A DNA stretch of 64,000 nt from Bacillota bacterium (lineage in GTDB: Bacteria; Bacillota; Clostridia; Christensenellales; UMGS416): NCBI GenBank assembly GCA_023410875.1, contig JAEYPH010000062.1, forward strand, positions 40,875 through 104,874, in the 5' to 3' direction. Made by a program: the position numbers and the translations under genes. The notes under the pieces are model-generated. The model searched no databases, was not told the origin of the DNA, and saw only the letters and a program-made list of their open reading frames with translations. This document shows positions 1 to 8,294 of this stretch, one piece after another (the first letter of the stretch is position 1; the number at the start of each line of letters is the position of its first letter).

Positions 1-4
1 AACC

Positions 5-550
5 ATGGCAGACCCGATCATCGTGACGCCCTATGACGAGCGCTGGCCCGCGGAATTCCAGAAGGTGGGCCAGAGCATCCGTGCGGTGCTGGGGGAGCTA
101 GCGCTGCGCATCGATCACATTGGCTCCACGGCCATCCCCGGCCTGGCGGCCAAGCCCGTCATCGATGTGCAGGTGTCGCTGAAGTCCTTTGACCAGATCG
201 ACGTCATCGCGCTGGGCATGCGCTCCATCGGCTTCGCCTTCCGGCCGGACAACCCCGACAAGACGCAGCGATACTTCCGTGAGCTGCCCGGCAACCGGCG
301 CACCCATATCCATATGCGCCGCTCCGGCAGCTTTCAGGAGGCATTCTCGCTGCTGTTCCGCGACTATCTGCGCCAGCACCCCGAAGACGCCCGCGCCTAT
401 GAGGATAACAAATACGAACTCTCGCTGATCCACAAGGACAACCGCCTGAACTATGTGGACGGCAAGGGGCCGCTGATCTGGCAGATCATCATGCGCGCCA
501 ACCGCTGGAGCCAGTCCACGGGCTGGCACCCAGGCCCCAGCGACGCTTAG
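5..550 (+). CDS. GrpB family protein (UPF0157)
   Basis: A 181-aa protein with the signature of the GrpB/UPF0157 family: an N-terminal PYDERWPAEF segment near residue 9, then a DHIGSTAIPGL motif near residue 37 followed by KPVIDVQV. This family has a nucleotidyltransferase-like fold and is often found alone or fused to dephospho-CoA kinase; its cellular role is not settled. The length is normal for a stand-alone member. The ATG lies four bases into the window, so the ribosome binding site cannot be seen, but the N-terminus begins where the family usually does. A small Cys-rich gene follows after 17 bp and may be co-transcribed. Family assignment is secure; function is not. Confidence 0.9.
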   Translation: MADPIIVTPYDERWPAEFQKVGQSIRAVLGELALRIDHIGSTAIPGLAAKPVIDVQVSLKSFDQIDVIALGMRSIGFAFRPDNPDKTQRYFRELPGNRRTHIHMRRSGSFQEAFSLLFRDYLRQHPEDARAYEDNKYELSLIHKDNRLNYVDGKGPLIWQIIMRANRWSQSTGWHPGPSDA

Positions 551-567
551 AAGAGGAGTATATAAAG

Positions 568-729
568 ATGGAAAAGAAGCAAGAGCAACCGTTGCTTTAT
601 GACCCGGCGCAGTGCCCGTGCTCCAACGCCAAGTGCGAGCGCAACCGCAACTGCGAGGCGTGCCAAAGTTTCCACCACGCCAGGGGCGGCCTTACCCGGT
701 GCGAGCGCCGGGCGAAGAAGGAAAACTAA
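568..729 (+). CDS. Small cysteine-rich protein, 53 aa
   Basis: An ATG preceded by AAGAGGAG (551-558) opens a 53-codon frame ending TAA at 727-729. The product has six cysteines in the pattern CPC-x5-C-x5-C-x2-C, followed by an SFHHARGG segment and a last Cys near the C-terminus, with a basic tail. The spacing suggests binding of a metal or Fe-S ligand, but that is inference. Similar short Cys-rich proteins occur as uncharacterised genes in Clostridia (recalled, not searched). It lies 17 bp after the GrpB-family gene. No transmembrane segment or signal peptide is visible. The strong ribosome binding site and biased composition argue for a real gene. Confidence 0.7.
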   Translation: MEKKQEQPLLYDPAQCPCSNAKCERNRNCEACQSFHHARGGLTRCERRAKKEN

Positions 730-786
730 GAGGAAAGGGCTGTCGTGTTCGTCACATAACTGCATAATCATTCATAGTAATTGGTG

Positions 787-852
787 CCGAAGGTTTCCAA
801 AGGGCGATCGGAAAGCCCTTTGGTCGCGCCAACAGGCGCGAAATCCCTTCCC
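787..852 (+). repeat. Dispersed hairpin repeat, copy 1
   Basis: This 66-bp element contains two inverted repeats: CCAAAGGGC with GCCCTTTGG, and TCGCGCC with GGCGCGA separated by AACA. Near-identical copies lie at 43554-43617 (opposite orientation) and 62430-62485. It sits between the 3' ends of the convergent small Cys-rich gene and the ABC permease gene. The flanking bases up to 911 hold no gene that I can support. Confidence 0.85.
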
Positions 853-911
853 ATTGAATGAATTATGCACTTTATGCGCTTAACGCGGCAGCCCCTTGGT
901 TTTGTTATAAG

Positions 912-3176
912 TTATTTAGTGCCTTCCACCACATAATCCGGTGCGTCCTTGGCCGGCAGGAAGGTTGATATCACTCCATCTCCTCCCTTGTACTTGATGA
1001 ACACAACATAGCCGCCTTCGCTGGCGAGGAACAGGCTGCGCGAGCGGGACAGCACCTCCTGCTGCTGCGCCTTGTCGGTCAGGAAGAGCTTCAGGCCATC
1101 GCGCTCCTTATATCCTTCAATATCCTGCTGCGCCCCGAACCCGCTGTAGAACATCGGGAAGGAGTGCAGCGCATTGTAGTCGTAGGAGTGGCTTATCTTG
1201 CTGTAATCCAGCAGGCTGACATACTCAATCTCTGCGGTGTTCTGTATCGCGTCCATCCAACCGTTTTCCCGCAGGTAGGCCAGCGTTTCGGTGAACTGCT
1301 CCGTGACGTATACAAATCCGCCCTCGTAGCCGGCGTCTTCCAACGTGCTGCCCTGCGCTGTGAACGCCAGGATGCACGTCTCCGGCTTTGCCGGCAGATA
1401 ACGGTCCTCCGGCGTCTGGGCGGCCAGGTCGTTGGCGATGCAGTTCAGCAGATCTTTACGCCGCCGCTCCACAAGTTGAAGTCCCTCGATGGCACTAAAA
1501 AACGGCGCGCACAGATAAACGTTGCCAGCGCGATAGGGCGCGGTGTCCAAGCCAGGCTGTTCGTCCTCGTCCGACAGCAGATAGTCGCGATAGGCCTTTT
1601 TCACCGCCGCAGTGTTGTCCAGCGCCATCATGGCCCTGATCAGGTCCGGCGTCAGCGCTTGGTAGGCGCGGGTCACGGTGCTGCCGTTTGCCATCGTGTA
1701 GGTGATCTGGGTGGCAGCGCCATACGCCCGGCCGCCGTCCACTTTCATGGTCCGGTTCAGCAGGCCCACCTGTGTCAGCGCGCGGTGAACCTCAATCGCC
1801 GCGGCGATGTCTGCTTTGTCCACCAACGTAATGTCATTTTGAAAACTCATGTCCGGCACGAGCCCGCCCTGACCGCCACCGCCATTGTTGGGCATGTAGA
1901 AGTCCAGCCCGTTGTAGGTCATCTTTATGCTCTTCACGGCGTCGGCAGCCGGCACGAATCCGCTAAAGCCCAACCCGCCGGAAAGGAACCCCCCCGCCAG
2001 CGCCAGCATGGCGGCCAGGCCTGCGCCCAAGGGCAGCAGGCCCTTCCACACCCGGCGGCGCAGCAGCCGCAGCGGGAGCGCCGCCGCCAGCATCACGCCG
2101 CCGGCTGACGCCGCCGCGATGGACAGCATGGCGCCGGTGGAAAGCTTCATCGTGGTATACAGCGGCAGCATGTACACAAGCCCGAAGGCGAAGAAGCCGA
2201 CGGTCAGCATGCTGGCGTAGGCGGTGGCCTTGCCCGCGCCCAGCACGCCGGTGTGCTCCACACCGGTCTTCAGGAAGACCCGGTGGGCGAACCACAGCAG
2301 CGCGCCCGTGGCCGCCAGCCAACCCGGTATCAGTGCCCAGCGGATGGGCAGCGGGGGCAGGCTGGCCAGGTATTCCTGATAGCCGGTGACGAGTTTCGAC
2401 TCGTGACTGAAGCGGCTGATATATTGGCTCATGAAGATCAGCGGATTCCAGTCCGACAGTTCGCGAACCAACGAGGTGTTCCAGCTGTAGTAGAGCGTAT
2501 CTGAAAGGCCAAAGCCGTTGCCGGGCAGCAGGTGCAGCAGCAGCCCGTTCAGGCTCATCCCAAGCAGGGTGGGCAGCGCCATCAGGATCAACGAATAGGC
2601 GATGCCTTCTGCCAGCGTCTTGCAGGCGCAGCACACGAGCACGACTACGCTGTATAGTGCCAGTATCTGCAGGCCCATGCCCAGCGTAAAGAAGGCGATC
2701 CGCGCCAGCGCCAGCCCCACATCGGCGAACAGCACCAGGTTGACCGCCAGCGAAGCCAGCATTGTGACAACCAGTGGCAGCAGTGCGCCTGCGGCTCCCG
2801 CCGCGTAGCGCGAGCAGAACAGCTCATGGCGCGAAAGCCCCATGCCGAACCACGCGTTGGCGGCGCTGCGGTTGAAAAGGAAGCGGAAGGCCATCACGCC
2901 CTGCAGCAATGCGGACAGCAGCGCCAGCGCCGGGAAAAACAGGCTCAGCGTCGAGCCGTCGAACAAGCAATACTTTATGGAGTTGTATGGGGCTTCGCCC
3001 TGCCCGTTGAGCGAGGTTATTATCACGATGATGGGCAGCACGATCACCGCCAGAAAGAGGATGGTGCACAGTATCGTCAGCAGCATGCCTTCGCCGATGG
3101 CCTGCCAGAAGGAGTGGGCCCACGGGCGGTACCGCCGCACCCTGCTATTCGCCGTCAAAGAGACCTGAGAAGTCAT
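912..3176 (-). CDS. ABC-2-type transporter permease with large C-terminal domain
   Basis: A 754-aa protein. The N-terminal half carries several hydrophobic helices, beginning near residue 30, with further helices in the 280-400 region. The C-terminal half (about 420-754) is soluble and mixed alpha/beta, probably outside the membrane. The overall plan resembles permeases that partner YtrB-like ATPases; the C-terminal part may be DUF6449-like, recalled from memory and uncertain. The start ATG at 3176 has GGAG (GGAGGTAGGAG) just upstream and overlaps the end of the ATPase gene by 32 bp, which indicates translational coupling. It is the last gene of a GntR/ATPase/permease operon, so the likely role is drug or peptide export or envelope stress defence. 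Confidence 0.8.
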   Translation of the reverse strand: MTSQVSLTANSRVRRYRPWAHSFWQAIGEGMLLTILCTILFLAVIVLPIIVIITSLNGQGEAPYNSIKYCLFDGSTLSLFFPALALLSALLQGVMAFRFLFNRSAANAWFGMGLSRHELFCSRYAAGAAGALLPLVVTMLASLAVNLVLFADVGLALARIAFFTLGMGLQILALYSVVVLVCCACKTLAEGIAYSLILMALPTLLGMSLNGLLLHLLPGNGFGLSDTLYYSWNTSLVRELSDWNPLIFMSQYISRFSHESKLVTGYQEYLASLPPLPIRWALIPGWLAATGALLWFAHRVFLKTGVEHTGVLGAGKATAYASMLTVGFFAFGLVYMLPLYTTMKLSTGAMLSIAAASAGGVMLAAALPLRLLRRRVWKGLLPLGAGLAAMLALAGGFLSGGLGFSGFVPAADAVKSIKMTYNGLDFYMPNNGGGGQGGLVPDMSFQNDITLVDKADIAAAIEVHRALTQVGLLNRTMKVDGGRAYGAATQITYTMANGSTVTRAYQALTPDLIRAMMALDNTAAVKKAYRDYLLSDEDEQPGLDTAPYRAGNVYLCAPFFSAIEGLQLVERRRKDLLNCIANDLAAQTPEDRYLPAKPETCILAFTAQGSTLEDAGYEGGFVYVTEQFTETLAYLRENGWMDAIQNTAEIEYVSLLDYSKISHSYDYNALHSFPMFYSGFGAQQDIEGYKERDGLKLFLTDKAQQQEVLSRSRSLFLASEGGYVVFIKYKGGDGVISTFLPAKDAPDYVVEGTK

Positions 3177-4050
3177 ATTCTCCTACCTCCATTTCATCCA
3201 GAAACAACTCTTCCAACGTCATGGGCAGCTTTTCCACCAGCACCGGGGACAGCGCCGCCAGCATACCGTCTATCGTCGCTTCGTCGCCGCGGGAGAGGAA
3301 CGTGGCCACCCGCCCGCTGAGCTTGAGCTTGGCGCAGGAGATTGGCGTGAAGTCTTCCTCTTTGGCGTCGGCGGGTAGTATCACGCGGTATTGGCAGCGG
3401 GAGCTTCGCAGGTCGTGGATGGAACTGTTATAGACGATGTGCTGGCGGTTGATGACGCCGATGTGGTCGCAGAGGTCCTCCAGCTCCCGCAGGTTGTGGG
3501 AGGAGAGGATCACCGTCGTGTCATGGCCGGAGATGATCTCCATCAGCAGCTGGCGCACAAGATTGCGCACCACCGGGTCCAGACCGTCGAACAGCTCATC
3601 CAGCAGCAGATACTTGGGATGTGTGGACAGCGCCACTATGATGGCCGCCTGCTTCTGCATACCCTTGGAGAAACCGTTGATGCGCTTGTCGGGGTCCAGC
3701 TGAAACACTTTGGTCAGCTTGTCGAAGGTGCTCTGGTTCCAGCACGGGTAGAAGCCCCGGTAGAACCGCGCCATGCGCGCCATCGTGGCCTGCGGCAGAA
3801 AGAACACGTCGTCGGGCACGAAAAACATGTCCCTCTTTCTCTGGGCGTTGTCGAACACGTCCTCGCCCTCCACGAGCACCTTGCCCTCCTCGGGCTTGTA
3901 CATGCCGATGGCGCATTTGAGCAGCGTGGTTTTGCCCGCGCCGTTGTAGCCCACCAGCCCATAGACCGAGCCGCGCTCAGCCCGCAGGGAAAGACCCTGC
4001 AAAGCGGTGAAGTCGCCGTAGCGCTTGGTCAGGTTCTTGACCTCGATCAC
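3145..4050 (-). CDS. ABC transporter ATP-binding protein (YtrB-like)
   Basis: A 301-aa ABC ATPase. Walker A is GYNGAGKTT near residue 34, a GFSKGMQKQ signature follows near residue 125, Walker B is LLLDELFDGLD, and the switch histidine is in ILSSHN. Walker B ends in DEL rather than DEP. The start is GTG at 4050, overlapping the TGA of the GntR gene (GTGA), with AAGGGA upstream. The C-terminal 80 residues are an extra domain common in this subgroup. The partner permease is encoded next. The GntR-ATPase-permease order matches the ytr-type efflux operons of Firmicutes, which respond to cell-wall-active compounds; the substrate here is unknown. Confidence 0.92.
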   Translation of the reverse strand: MIEVKNLTKRYGDFTALQGLSLRAERGSVYGLVGYNGAGKTTLLKCAIGMYKPEEGKVLVEGEDVFDNAQRKRDMFFVPDDVFFLPQATMARMARFYRGFYPCWNQSTFDKLTKVFQLDPDKRINGFSKGMQKQAAIIVALSTHPKYLLLDELFDGLDPVVRNLVRQLLMEIISGHDTTVILSSHNLRELEDLCDHIGVINRQHIVYNSSIHDLRSSRCQYRVILPADAKEEDFTPISCAKLKLSGRVATFLSRGDEATIDGMLAALSPVLVEKLPMTLEELFLDEMEVGEYDFSGLFDGE

Positions 4051-4433
4051 GTACGATCATCCCTTTCTTCATTTTCTACGTACACATCTTGCAAGATGGC
4101 GCGCGCCTGCGCCGGTGTCAGCCCACTGGCCCGGGCGGCCTGCAGTGCCGTCCTGAGCTCCTCGGTGGCGCGTTTTTTCAACTGATCGCCGCCCAGCGCG
4201 TTGTCGGACACAAAGCTGCCGCGGCCAATCAGCGAATAGATGACGCCGTCGGCCTCCAGATCCTGGAACGCTTTTTTGACCGTGTTAACGTTGAGCTGGA
4301 GCTCCCGTGCCAGCTCCCGTATGGAGGGCAGCTGCTGGTGGGGCTGCAGCGCGCCCAGCAGGATCAGCTCCATGGTCTGGTTTTTGATCTGCTCATAGAT
4401 CGGCACGCGGCTGCGCAAATCGATGGTGAACAA
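4047..4433 (-). CDS. GntR family transcriptional regulator, YtrA type
   Basis: A 128-aa regulator with an N-terminal winged helix-turn-helix (about residues 10-75, with the typical LPSIRELARELQLNVNTVKKAF segment split over the recognition helices) and only a short helical C-terminal dimerisation arm, as in the YtrA subfamily. The best start is TTG at 4433: GGAAGGAGG lies 7 bases upstream and the protein then begins MFTIDLRSRVPIYEQI, the usual start of the family. It is the first gene of the operon and probably represses it, binding the palindrome that overlaps the transcription start region. The effector is unknown. Confidence 0.92.
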   Translation of the reverse strand: MFTIDLRSRVPIYEQIKNQTMELILLGALQPHQQLPSIRELARELQLNVNTVKKAFQDLEADGVIYSLIGRGSFVSDNALGGDQLKKRATEELRTALQAARASGLTPAQARAILQDVYVENEERDDRT

Positions 4434-4466
4434 CGGGATGCCTCCTTCCGGGGCAAGTGTGATATC

Positions 4467-4478
4467 TGTGCTAGCACA
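4467..4478 (-). promoter_or_regulatory. Candidate operator of the YtrA-type operon
   Basis: TGTGCTAGCACA is a perfect 12-bp palindrome 4 bp downstream of the -10 element of the promoter at 4482-4510, where a repressor would block transcription. Assignment to the adjacent GntR protein is inferred from position. Confidence 0.55.
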
Positions 4479-4481
4479 ATT

Positions 4482-4510
4482 AATATAGCCTCGCCATTCA
4501 TCGCTGTCAA
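4482..4510 (-). promoter_or_regulatory. Sigma-A-type promoter for the GntR/ABC operon
   Basis: On the minus strand TTGACA and TATATT are separated by 17 bp, a near-consensus vegetative promoter. It lies about 50-75 bp upstream of the TTG start of the regulator. Confidence 0.8.
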
Positions 4511-4682
4511 GAGGGTTGTTATAAGACTATCTGCAAACTTAGTGGTAGAAAATAAAATGCAGAGCCGACCGCCGATTAATTCGGCGGGAGGAAACCGAAT
4601 ACAAAGCGAGAAACGGCACCATACCCGCCCACAGGCGTCTTCGTCTCCAAACAACAATGTATGTGCAAAATAAGTTGAGGAA

Positions 4683-4710
4683 TCGCCCGACGACCGTCAT
4701 CGTCGGGCGA
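4683..4710. other. Perfect 11-bp hairpin in the 4511-4767 intergenic gap
   Basis: TCGCCCGACGA and its complement flank a 6-base loop. No T-run follows on either strand, so it is not a typical terminator. Nothing else in this gap can be supported as a gene. Confidence 0.5.
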
Positions 4711-4767
4711 TATACGTCCATTGTGACAAGATGTCTGAATCGCCAAGGCGCAACAGCGCCGCAGGCG

Positions 4768-4799
4768 AAAAAAGGCCCCGATCCTCGGATCGGAGCCTT
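4768..4799 (-). terminator. Rho-independent terminator of tyrS
   Basis: GGCTCCGATCC pairs with GGATCGGGGCC (one G-T pair) around a 2-base centre, and six T residues follow on the minus strand. It lies just after the tyrS stop codon. Confidence 0.85.
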
Positions 4800-4817
4800 C
4801 AATACGCGTAGTCGCTT

Positions 4818-6044
4818 TCATCCATTGTCTGTGTCCTCTATGAGCCGCACCGCCCGCAGCCGGCCACTCTGCAGGATGTCGCCGCTGCGCCAAGTGAGCT
4901 GTGGGCCGCTCTGGCGCTGGCCGTTGAGCCGCACCGCGCCCTGGGCGATCAGCCGCCGGGCCTCGCTTAAGGATGGTGCGAGGCCCGCTGCCAGCAGCAG
5001 CCTGGCCAAATCCGCGCCATCTGGGCCGCATAGGGAAGGGGGCACGGCGAACGACGGCGCGTCCTGGGGCAGCTCCCGGCGGGAGAAGCGGCTTTCGAAG
5101 CGCTCCCGGGCATCGCCGGCGGCTTGGGCGCCATGGTAGAGCGTCGTCACGTCCACGGCCAGGCGCATCTTGGCGTCGCGGGGGTTCAGCGTGCCGGCGG
5201 TCAGGCCGTCGCGCATCTTGGCCAGCTCGTCAGGGTGGATGTCGGTGACCAGCTCGAAGTAGCGGGAGATCAGCCCGTCGGGGATGCTCATAAGCTTGCC
5301 CAGCATGTCGTCGGGGCTCTCATCCACGCCCACATAGTTGCCCAGGCTCTTGCTCATCTTCTCGCGGCCGTCCAGCCCTTCCAGCAGCGGCATGAAGATC
5401 GCGCACTGGGCATCCTGGCCGTAGGCGCGCTGCAGGTCCCGCCCGCAGAGGATGTTGAAGCGCTGGTCGGTGCCGCCCAACTCTACGTCGGCGTGCAGGT
5501 GCACCGAGTCGTAGGCCTGCATCAAGGGGTACAGCAGCTCGTGCACGCCGATGCTCTGCTGGGCGGTGAAGCGGTTGTGGAAGTCGTCGCGCTCCAGAAT
5601 ACGGGCCACGGTGCTCTTGGCTGCCAGCCCCACGACGTCGGCGAAGCGCAGCTCTCCCAGCCATTCGCCGTTGAAGCGCAGTTCGGTCTTGGCCGGGTCC
5701 AGCACCCGCAAGAGCTGGCGCTCGTAGGTGCGGGCGTTCTCCAGCACATGTTCGGCGGTCAGAGCTGGCCGCGTGCGGCTGCGGCCGGTGGGGTCTCCGA
5801 TGCGGCCGGTGAAATCGCCGATGATCAGTACCGCCCGGTGGCCCAGGTTTTGGAACTGGCGGATCTTGCGCAGCACCACCGTGTGCCCCAGGTGGATGTC
5901 CGGCGCCGAGGGATCCAGCCCCAATTTCACGGTCAGCGGCCGGCCCTCCCGGTCGGCGCGCAGCAGCTTGTCGCGCAGCTCGCCGGGGCTCACGATCTCC
6001 TGCGTGCCCTGTTCGAGTATGCGCATCTGTTCCTGGATGTCCAT
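4818..6044 (-). CDS. tyrS: Tyrosyl-tRNA synthetase
   Basis: A 408-aa class I aminoacyl-tRNA synthetase that charges tRNA-Tyr in the cytoplasm. The HIGH motif appears as HLGH at residues 51-54, and the second signature as KMSKS near residue 230. A C-terminal S4 RNA-binding domain begins near residue 345 (SLSEARRLIAQGAVRLNG). KMSKS rather than KFGKS places it with the TyrZ-like form of bacterial TyrRS. The ATG at 6044 has AAAGGAGG upstream. Expression is controlled by a T-box leader with a UAC tyrosine specifier, which strongly supports the identity. Confidence 0.97.
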   Translation of the reverse strand: MDIQEQMRILEQGTQEIVSPGELRDKLLRADREGRPLTVKLGLDPSAPDIHLGHTVVLRKIRQFQNLGHRAVLIIGDFTGRIGDPTGRSRTRPALTAEHVLENARTYERQLLRVLDPAKTELRFNGEWLGELRFADVVGLAAKSTVARILERDDFHNRFTAQQSIGVHELLYPLMQAYDSVHLHADVELGGTDQRFNILCGRDLQRAYGQDAQCAIFMPLLEGLDGREKMSKSLGNYVGVDESPDDMLGKLMSIPDGLISRYFELVTDIHPDELAKMRDGLTAGTLNPRDAKMRLAVDVTTLYHGAQAAGDARERFESRFSRRELPQDAPSFAVPPSLCGPDGADLARLLLAAGLAPSLSEARRLIAQGAVRLNGQRQSGPQLTWRSGDILQSGRLRAVRLIEDTDNG

Positions 6045-6062
6045 GTCTGCCTCCTTTTTGCT

Positions 6063-6368
6063 TTTCGGGAATATAAAAAGCCCGCCCTCTGAAATTCAGA
6101 GGGCGGGCCATTATTACAGCCTCGCGGTACCACCTCGGTTTGCTTGCGCCTCGCGGCGAAAGCCTTGACGGGAACGGCGGCATGCCGCGATTCCCCAGCG
6201 CTGTAACGGGCGCTCCCCGTCGGATGCCTACTGGGCCAGTACGATGGCCGTTTGGTCCGCCGCTCCGGGATGTATTCCGCTTCACCGCCCATCTCCCTTT
6301 CACCAGCCGGGAGCTCTCTGCGTGGGCTGGGCCAACCGTACTCTTTCCCATCGACGCTTTGCTGTTTT
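6063..6368 (-). promoter_or_regulatory. T-box riboswitch leader of tyrS (specifier UAC)
   Basis: The minus strand carries the conserved T-box AGGTGGTACCGCG (6123-6135), followed by a 14-bp GC-rich terminator stem (6080-6108) and TTTTTATAT. Upstream, the context GGAATACATCCCGG places a UAC tyrosine codon at 6272-6274 in the expected specifier position. Uncharged tRNA-Tyr would stabilise the antiterminator and allow tyrS expression. Confidence 0.93.
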
Positions 6369-6373
6369 CGCAC

Positions 6374-6402
6374 ATTCTATCAGCGAGCCATGGTACTGTC
6401 AA
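6374..6402 (-). promoter_or_regulatory. Promoter of the tyrS leader
   Basis: TTGACA and TAGAAT separated by 17 bp on the minus strand, placed so that transcription starts at the 5' end of the T-box leader. Confidence 0.85.
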
Positions 6403-6422
6403 GCCACTATATTTTATGTTTT

Positions 6423-7238
6423 CTATAGCAAAACGGTATCCGCCGCTACAGCCTTGCGCCGCAGCGCTGCTGCCAGGCGGCCGGGCAGCCCGCCTGGCAC
6501 GGGTAGCAGCGCACCTTCGGGGCACACATCCACGCAACGCATACACCGCAGGCATGCGTCGCCGTCGATGTCCACGTCGGGCATAGAGATGGCCGCCGTG
6601 GGGCAGCCCTGGGCGCACAGGCCGCAGCCGGTGCACGCCAGCGTGACCTCTGGCACCGGCAGCAGACGCCGGGGGCTCACGGCCCGCAGCGTGCCCAGCG
6701 GCCAGCCCCGCTGCGGCAGGCACGGCGCGCGCCGGCTGGGCTGGCTCTGTTGCATCGGCATGGCCGCACCGCGTTCCAGCCGGAAGCGCGCGTCGAAGCC
6801 CAGCTCTCGGGCGGTTGCCAAGTCACCTTCGCCGGGTCGTGGGTTGCCGCGGCATGGCCACAGCGGGTGCTCCGAGGGGAAGAGGCCGGCCGCCACCGGG
6901 CGCAGCCGCGCCTTGGTGGCCACAGCGTGCAGATCGCGCAGCGCGCTGCCGCAGCCCAAGCCGCCGTAGGTCGCGCACAGCACCGCCGGCTGGCCCACGG
7001 CCCACAGCCGCGACAGTGCCTGTGCCAGCGCCTGCGGCAGCGCGCCGTCGTGCACCGGCGCGCCCAGCAGCACGACGTCCTCCTCGCACAGGCCGCTGAA
7101 ATCCGCCCGGGCCGGAGGCAGCGTCAGGTCCACCTCGCGGCAGTCTATGATGCCCATGCCCCGGGCTGTGGCGCGCACCACGGCGGCCGTGGATCCCGTC
7201 GGCGAGAAAAAGATCATCACCGCGCTGTACAGCCGCAT
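6423..7238 (-). CDS. EFR1-type flavodoxin/ferredoxin fusion protein
   Basis: A 271-aa protein with an N-terminal flavodoxin-like domain (FSPTGST, an FMN phosphate-binding loop, near residue 11) and a C-terminal pair of 4Fe-4S motifs (CTGCGLCAQGCP and CLRCMRCVDVCP, roughly residues 205-250). This architecture is typical of EFR1 (electron-transfer flavodoxin-ferredoxin) proteins of anaerobic Clostridia; the electron donor and acceptor are not known. The gene is monocistronic by position, between the tyrS leader and a divergent methyltransferase gene. The ATG at 7238 is preceded by GGAGGTGGACCC. Family is confident; physiological role is open. Confidence 0.9.
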   Translation of the reverse strand: MRLYSAVMIFFSPTGSTAAVVRATARGMGIIDCREVDLTLPPARADFSGLCEEDVVLLGAPVHDGALPQALAQALSRLWAVGQPAVLCATYGGLGCGSALRDLHAVATKARLRPVAAGLFPSEHPLWPCRGNPRPGEGDLATARELGFDARFRLERGAAMPMQQSQPSRRAPCLPQRGWPLGTLRAVSPRRLLPVPEVTLACTGCGLCAQGCPTAAISMPDVDIDGDACLRCMRCVDVCPEGALLPVPGGLPGRLAAALRRKAVAADTVLL

Positions 7239-7308
7239 GGGTCCACCTCCGCATTTCTCAAAGGACTCCCCTCATACATATGCGATACGGAAGGCTTTCC
7301 ATAACCGA

Positions 7309-7337
7309 TTGCACAGACCGAACACCCATGGTATACT
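7309..7337 (+). promoter_or_regulatory. Sigma-A-type promoter for the methyltransferase gene
   Basis: TTGCAC and TATACT separated by 17 bp; the -10 lies 26 bp before the ATG at 7363. Confidence 0.75.
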
Positions 7338-7362
7338 TGCGAAAATCTTCGGAGGGACATAT

Positions 7363-8160
7363 ATGTCCGATGTCGTAGAGCGCTATTACGATGAGATCTG
7401 CGAGGACGAGTGGAACCGCCTGGTGCGCCACCGCCTGGAATTCGAGATGACCAAGGCGCTGCTGCTCCCCAAGCTGCCCCATGGCGCAGCGGTGCTGGAT
7501 GTAGGCGGCGGGCCGGGGCGCTACAGCATCTGGCTGGCAGGCCTGGGCCACGACGTGACACTCGTGGATTTGAGCGCGCAGAACGTACGCCAAGCGCAGC
7601 AGGAGGCGGCCGCAGCCGGCGTGAGCATACGAGCGCTGCACGGCAACGCGCTGGCGCTGGGCGCACTGCCGCTGGGCCAATACGACGCCGTGCTGTGTAT
7701 GGGCCCGCTGTATCACCTGAACGAGGAGGCCCAGCGCGCGCTGGCCATGGAGCAGTGCCTGGACCGCCTGAAGCCCGGCGGCCTGCTGGCGGCTAGCTTC
7801 ATCAGTGCCTTCGCGCCGATCATCGACGCGCTCAAGAAATACCCCCACATCATCGACGAATACGACGCTCGCTTCCGCCAGTGGCTGCGCGATGGCCGCG
7901 GCCTGGCCAGCGGCGGGAGCTTCACCGACGCTTATTACATCCGCCCCGAGGAGGCCCGCGCATTTATGGAGGGCTTCGGCCTGCGCGACGGCACGCTGTA
8001 TGCTACGGAATGCCTGGGCGCGGCGGGGGAGGCCGCGCTGATGGCGCTGCCGGCAGAGCAGTTTGAGCGCTGGGTGTCGCTGCTGGCGACCATCGCCGCC
8101 GAGACCACCGTGCTGGGCTGCTGCGAGCATCTGCTTTATATGGGGCATAAGGCCAACTAA
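7363..8160 (+). CDS. Class I SAM-dependent methyltransferase
   Basis: A 265-aa methyltransferase. Motif I is VLDVGGGPGRYS near residue 46, the acidic motif II end is VTLVDLS, and a CMGPLYHL motif near residue 110 corresponds to motif IV. The substrate cannot be predicted. The frame is open further upstream, but the ATG at 7363 is best: GGAGGG sits 7 bases before it, and the promoter at 7309-7337 lies inside the extended frame, ruling out the longer start. A terminator follows at 8230, so the gene is probably transcribed alone. Confidence 0.9.
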   Translation: MSDVVERYYDEICEDEWNRLVRHRLEFEMTKALLLPKLPHGAAVLDVGGGPGRYSIWLAGLGHDVTLVDLSAQNVRQAQQEAAAAGVSIRALHGNALALGALPLGQYDAVLCMGPLYHLNEEAQRALAMEQCLDRLKPGGLLAASFISAFAPIIDALKKYPHIIDEYDARFRQWLRDGRGLASGGSFTDAYYIRPEEARAFMEGFGLRDGTLYATECLGAAGEAALMALPAEQFERWVSLLATIAAETTVLGCCEHLLYMGHKAN

Positions 8161-8229
8161 TCAGACTACTAGATTGAATTTGAAAATAACGCAAAAAGAA
8201 TCTGGCTCTATGGACGCCAGTAAATCGGG

Positions 8230-8255
8230 GAGCTGCCAGCCAGGCGGCTCTTTTT
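8230..8255 (+). terminator. Terminator of the methyltransferase gene
   Basis: GAGCTGCC pairs with GGCGGCTC around AGCCA and is followed by five T residues. Confidence 0.75.
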
Positions 8256-8294
8256 CTGTGTGCGCCACATCCACAAGCCATCATGCCGCCTCTC

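Noticed and set aside
4683..4710. Hairpin considered as a terminator
   Set aside because: Perfect stem, but no T-run on either strand.
5320..6723. 467-aa ORF on the minus strand
   Set aside because: It reads through tyrS in the wrong frame, the T-box leader and the EFR1 gene.
7147..7362. Upstream extension of the methyltransferase
   Set aside because: Contains the promoter of the gene and has no start site; the ATG at 7363 has GGAGGG.
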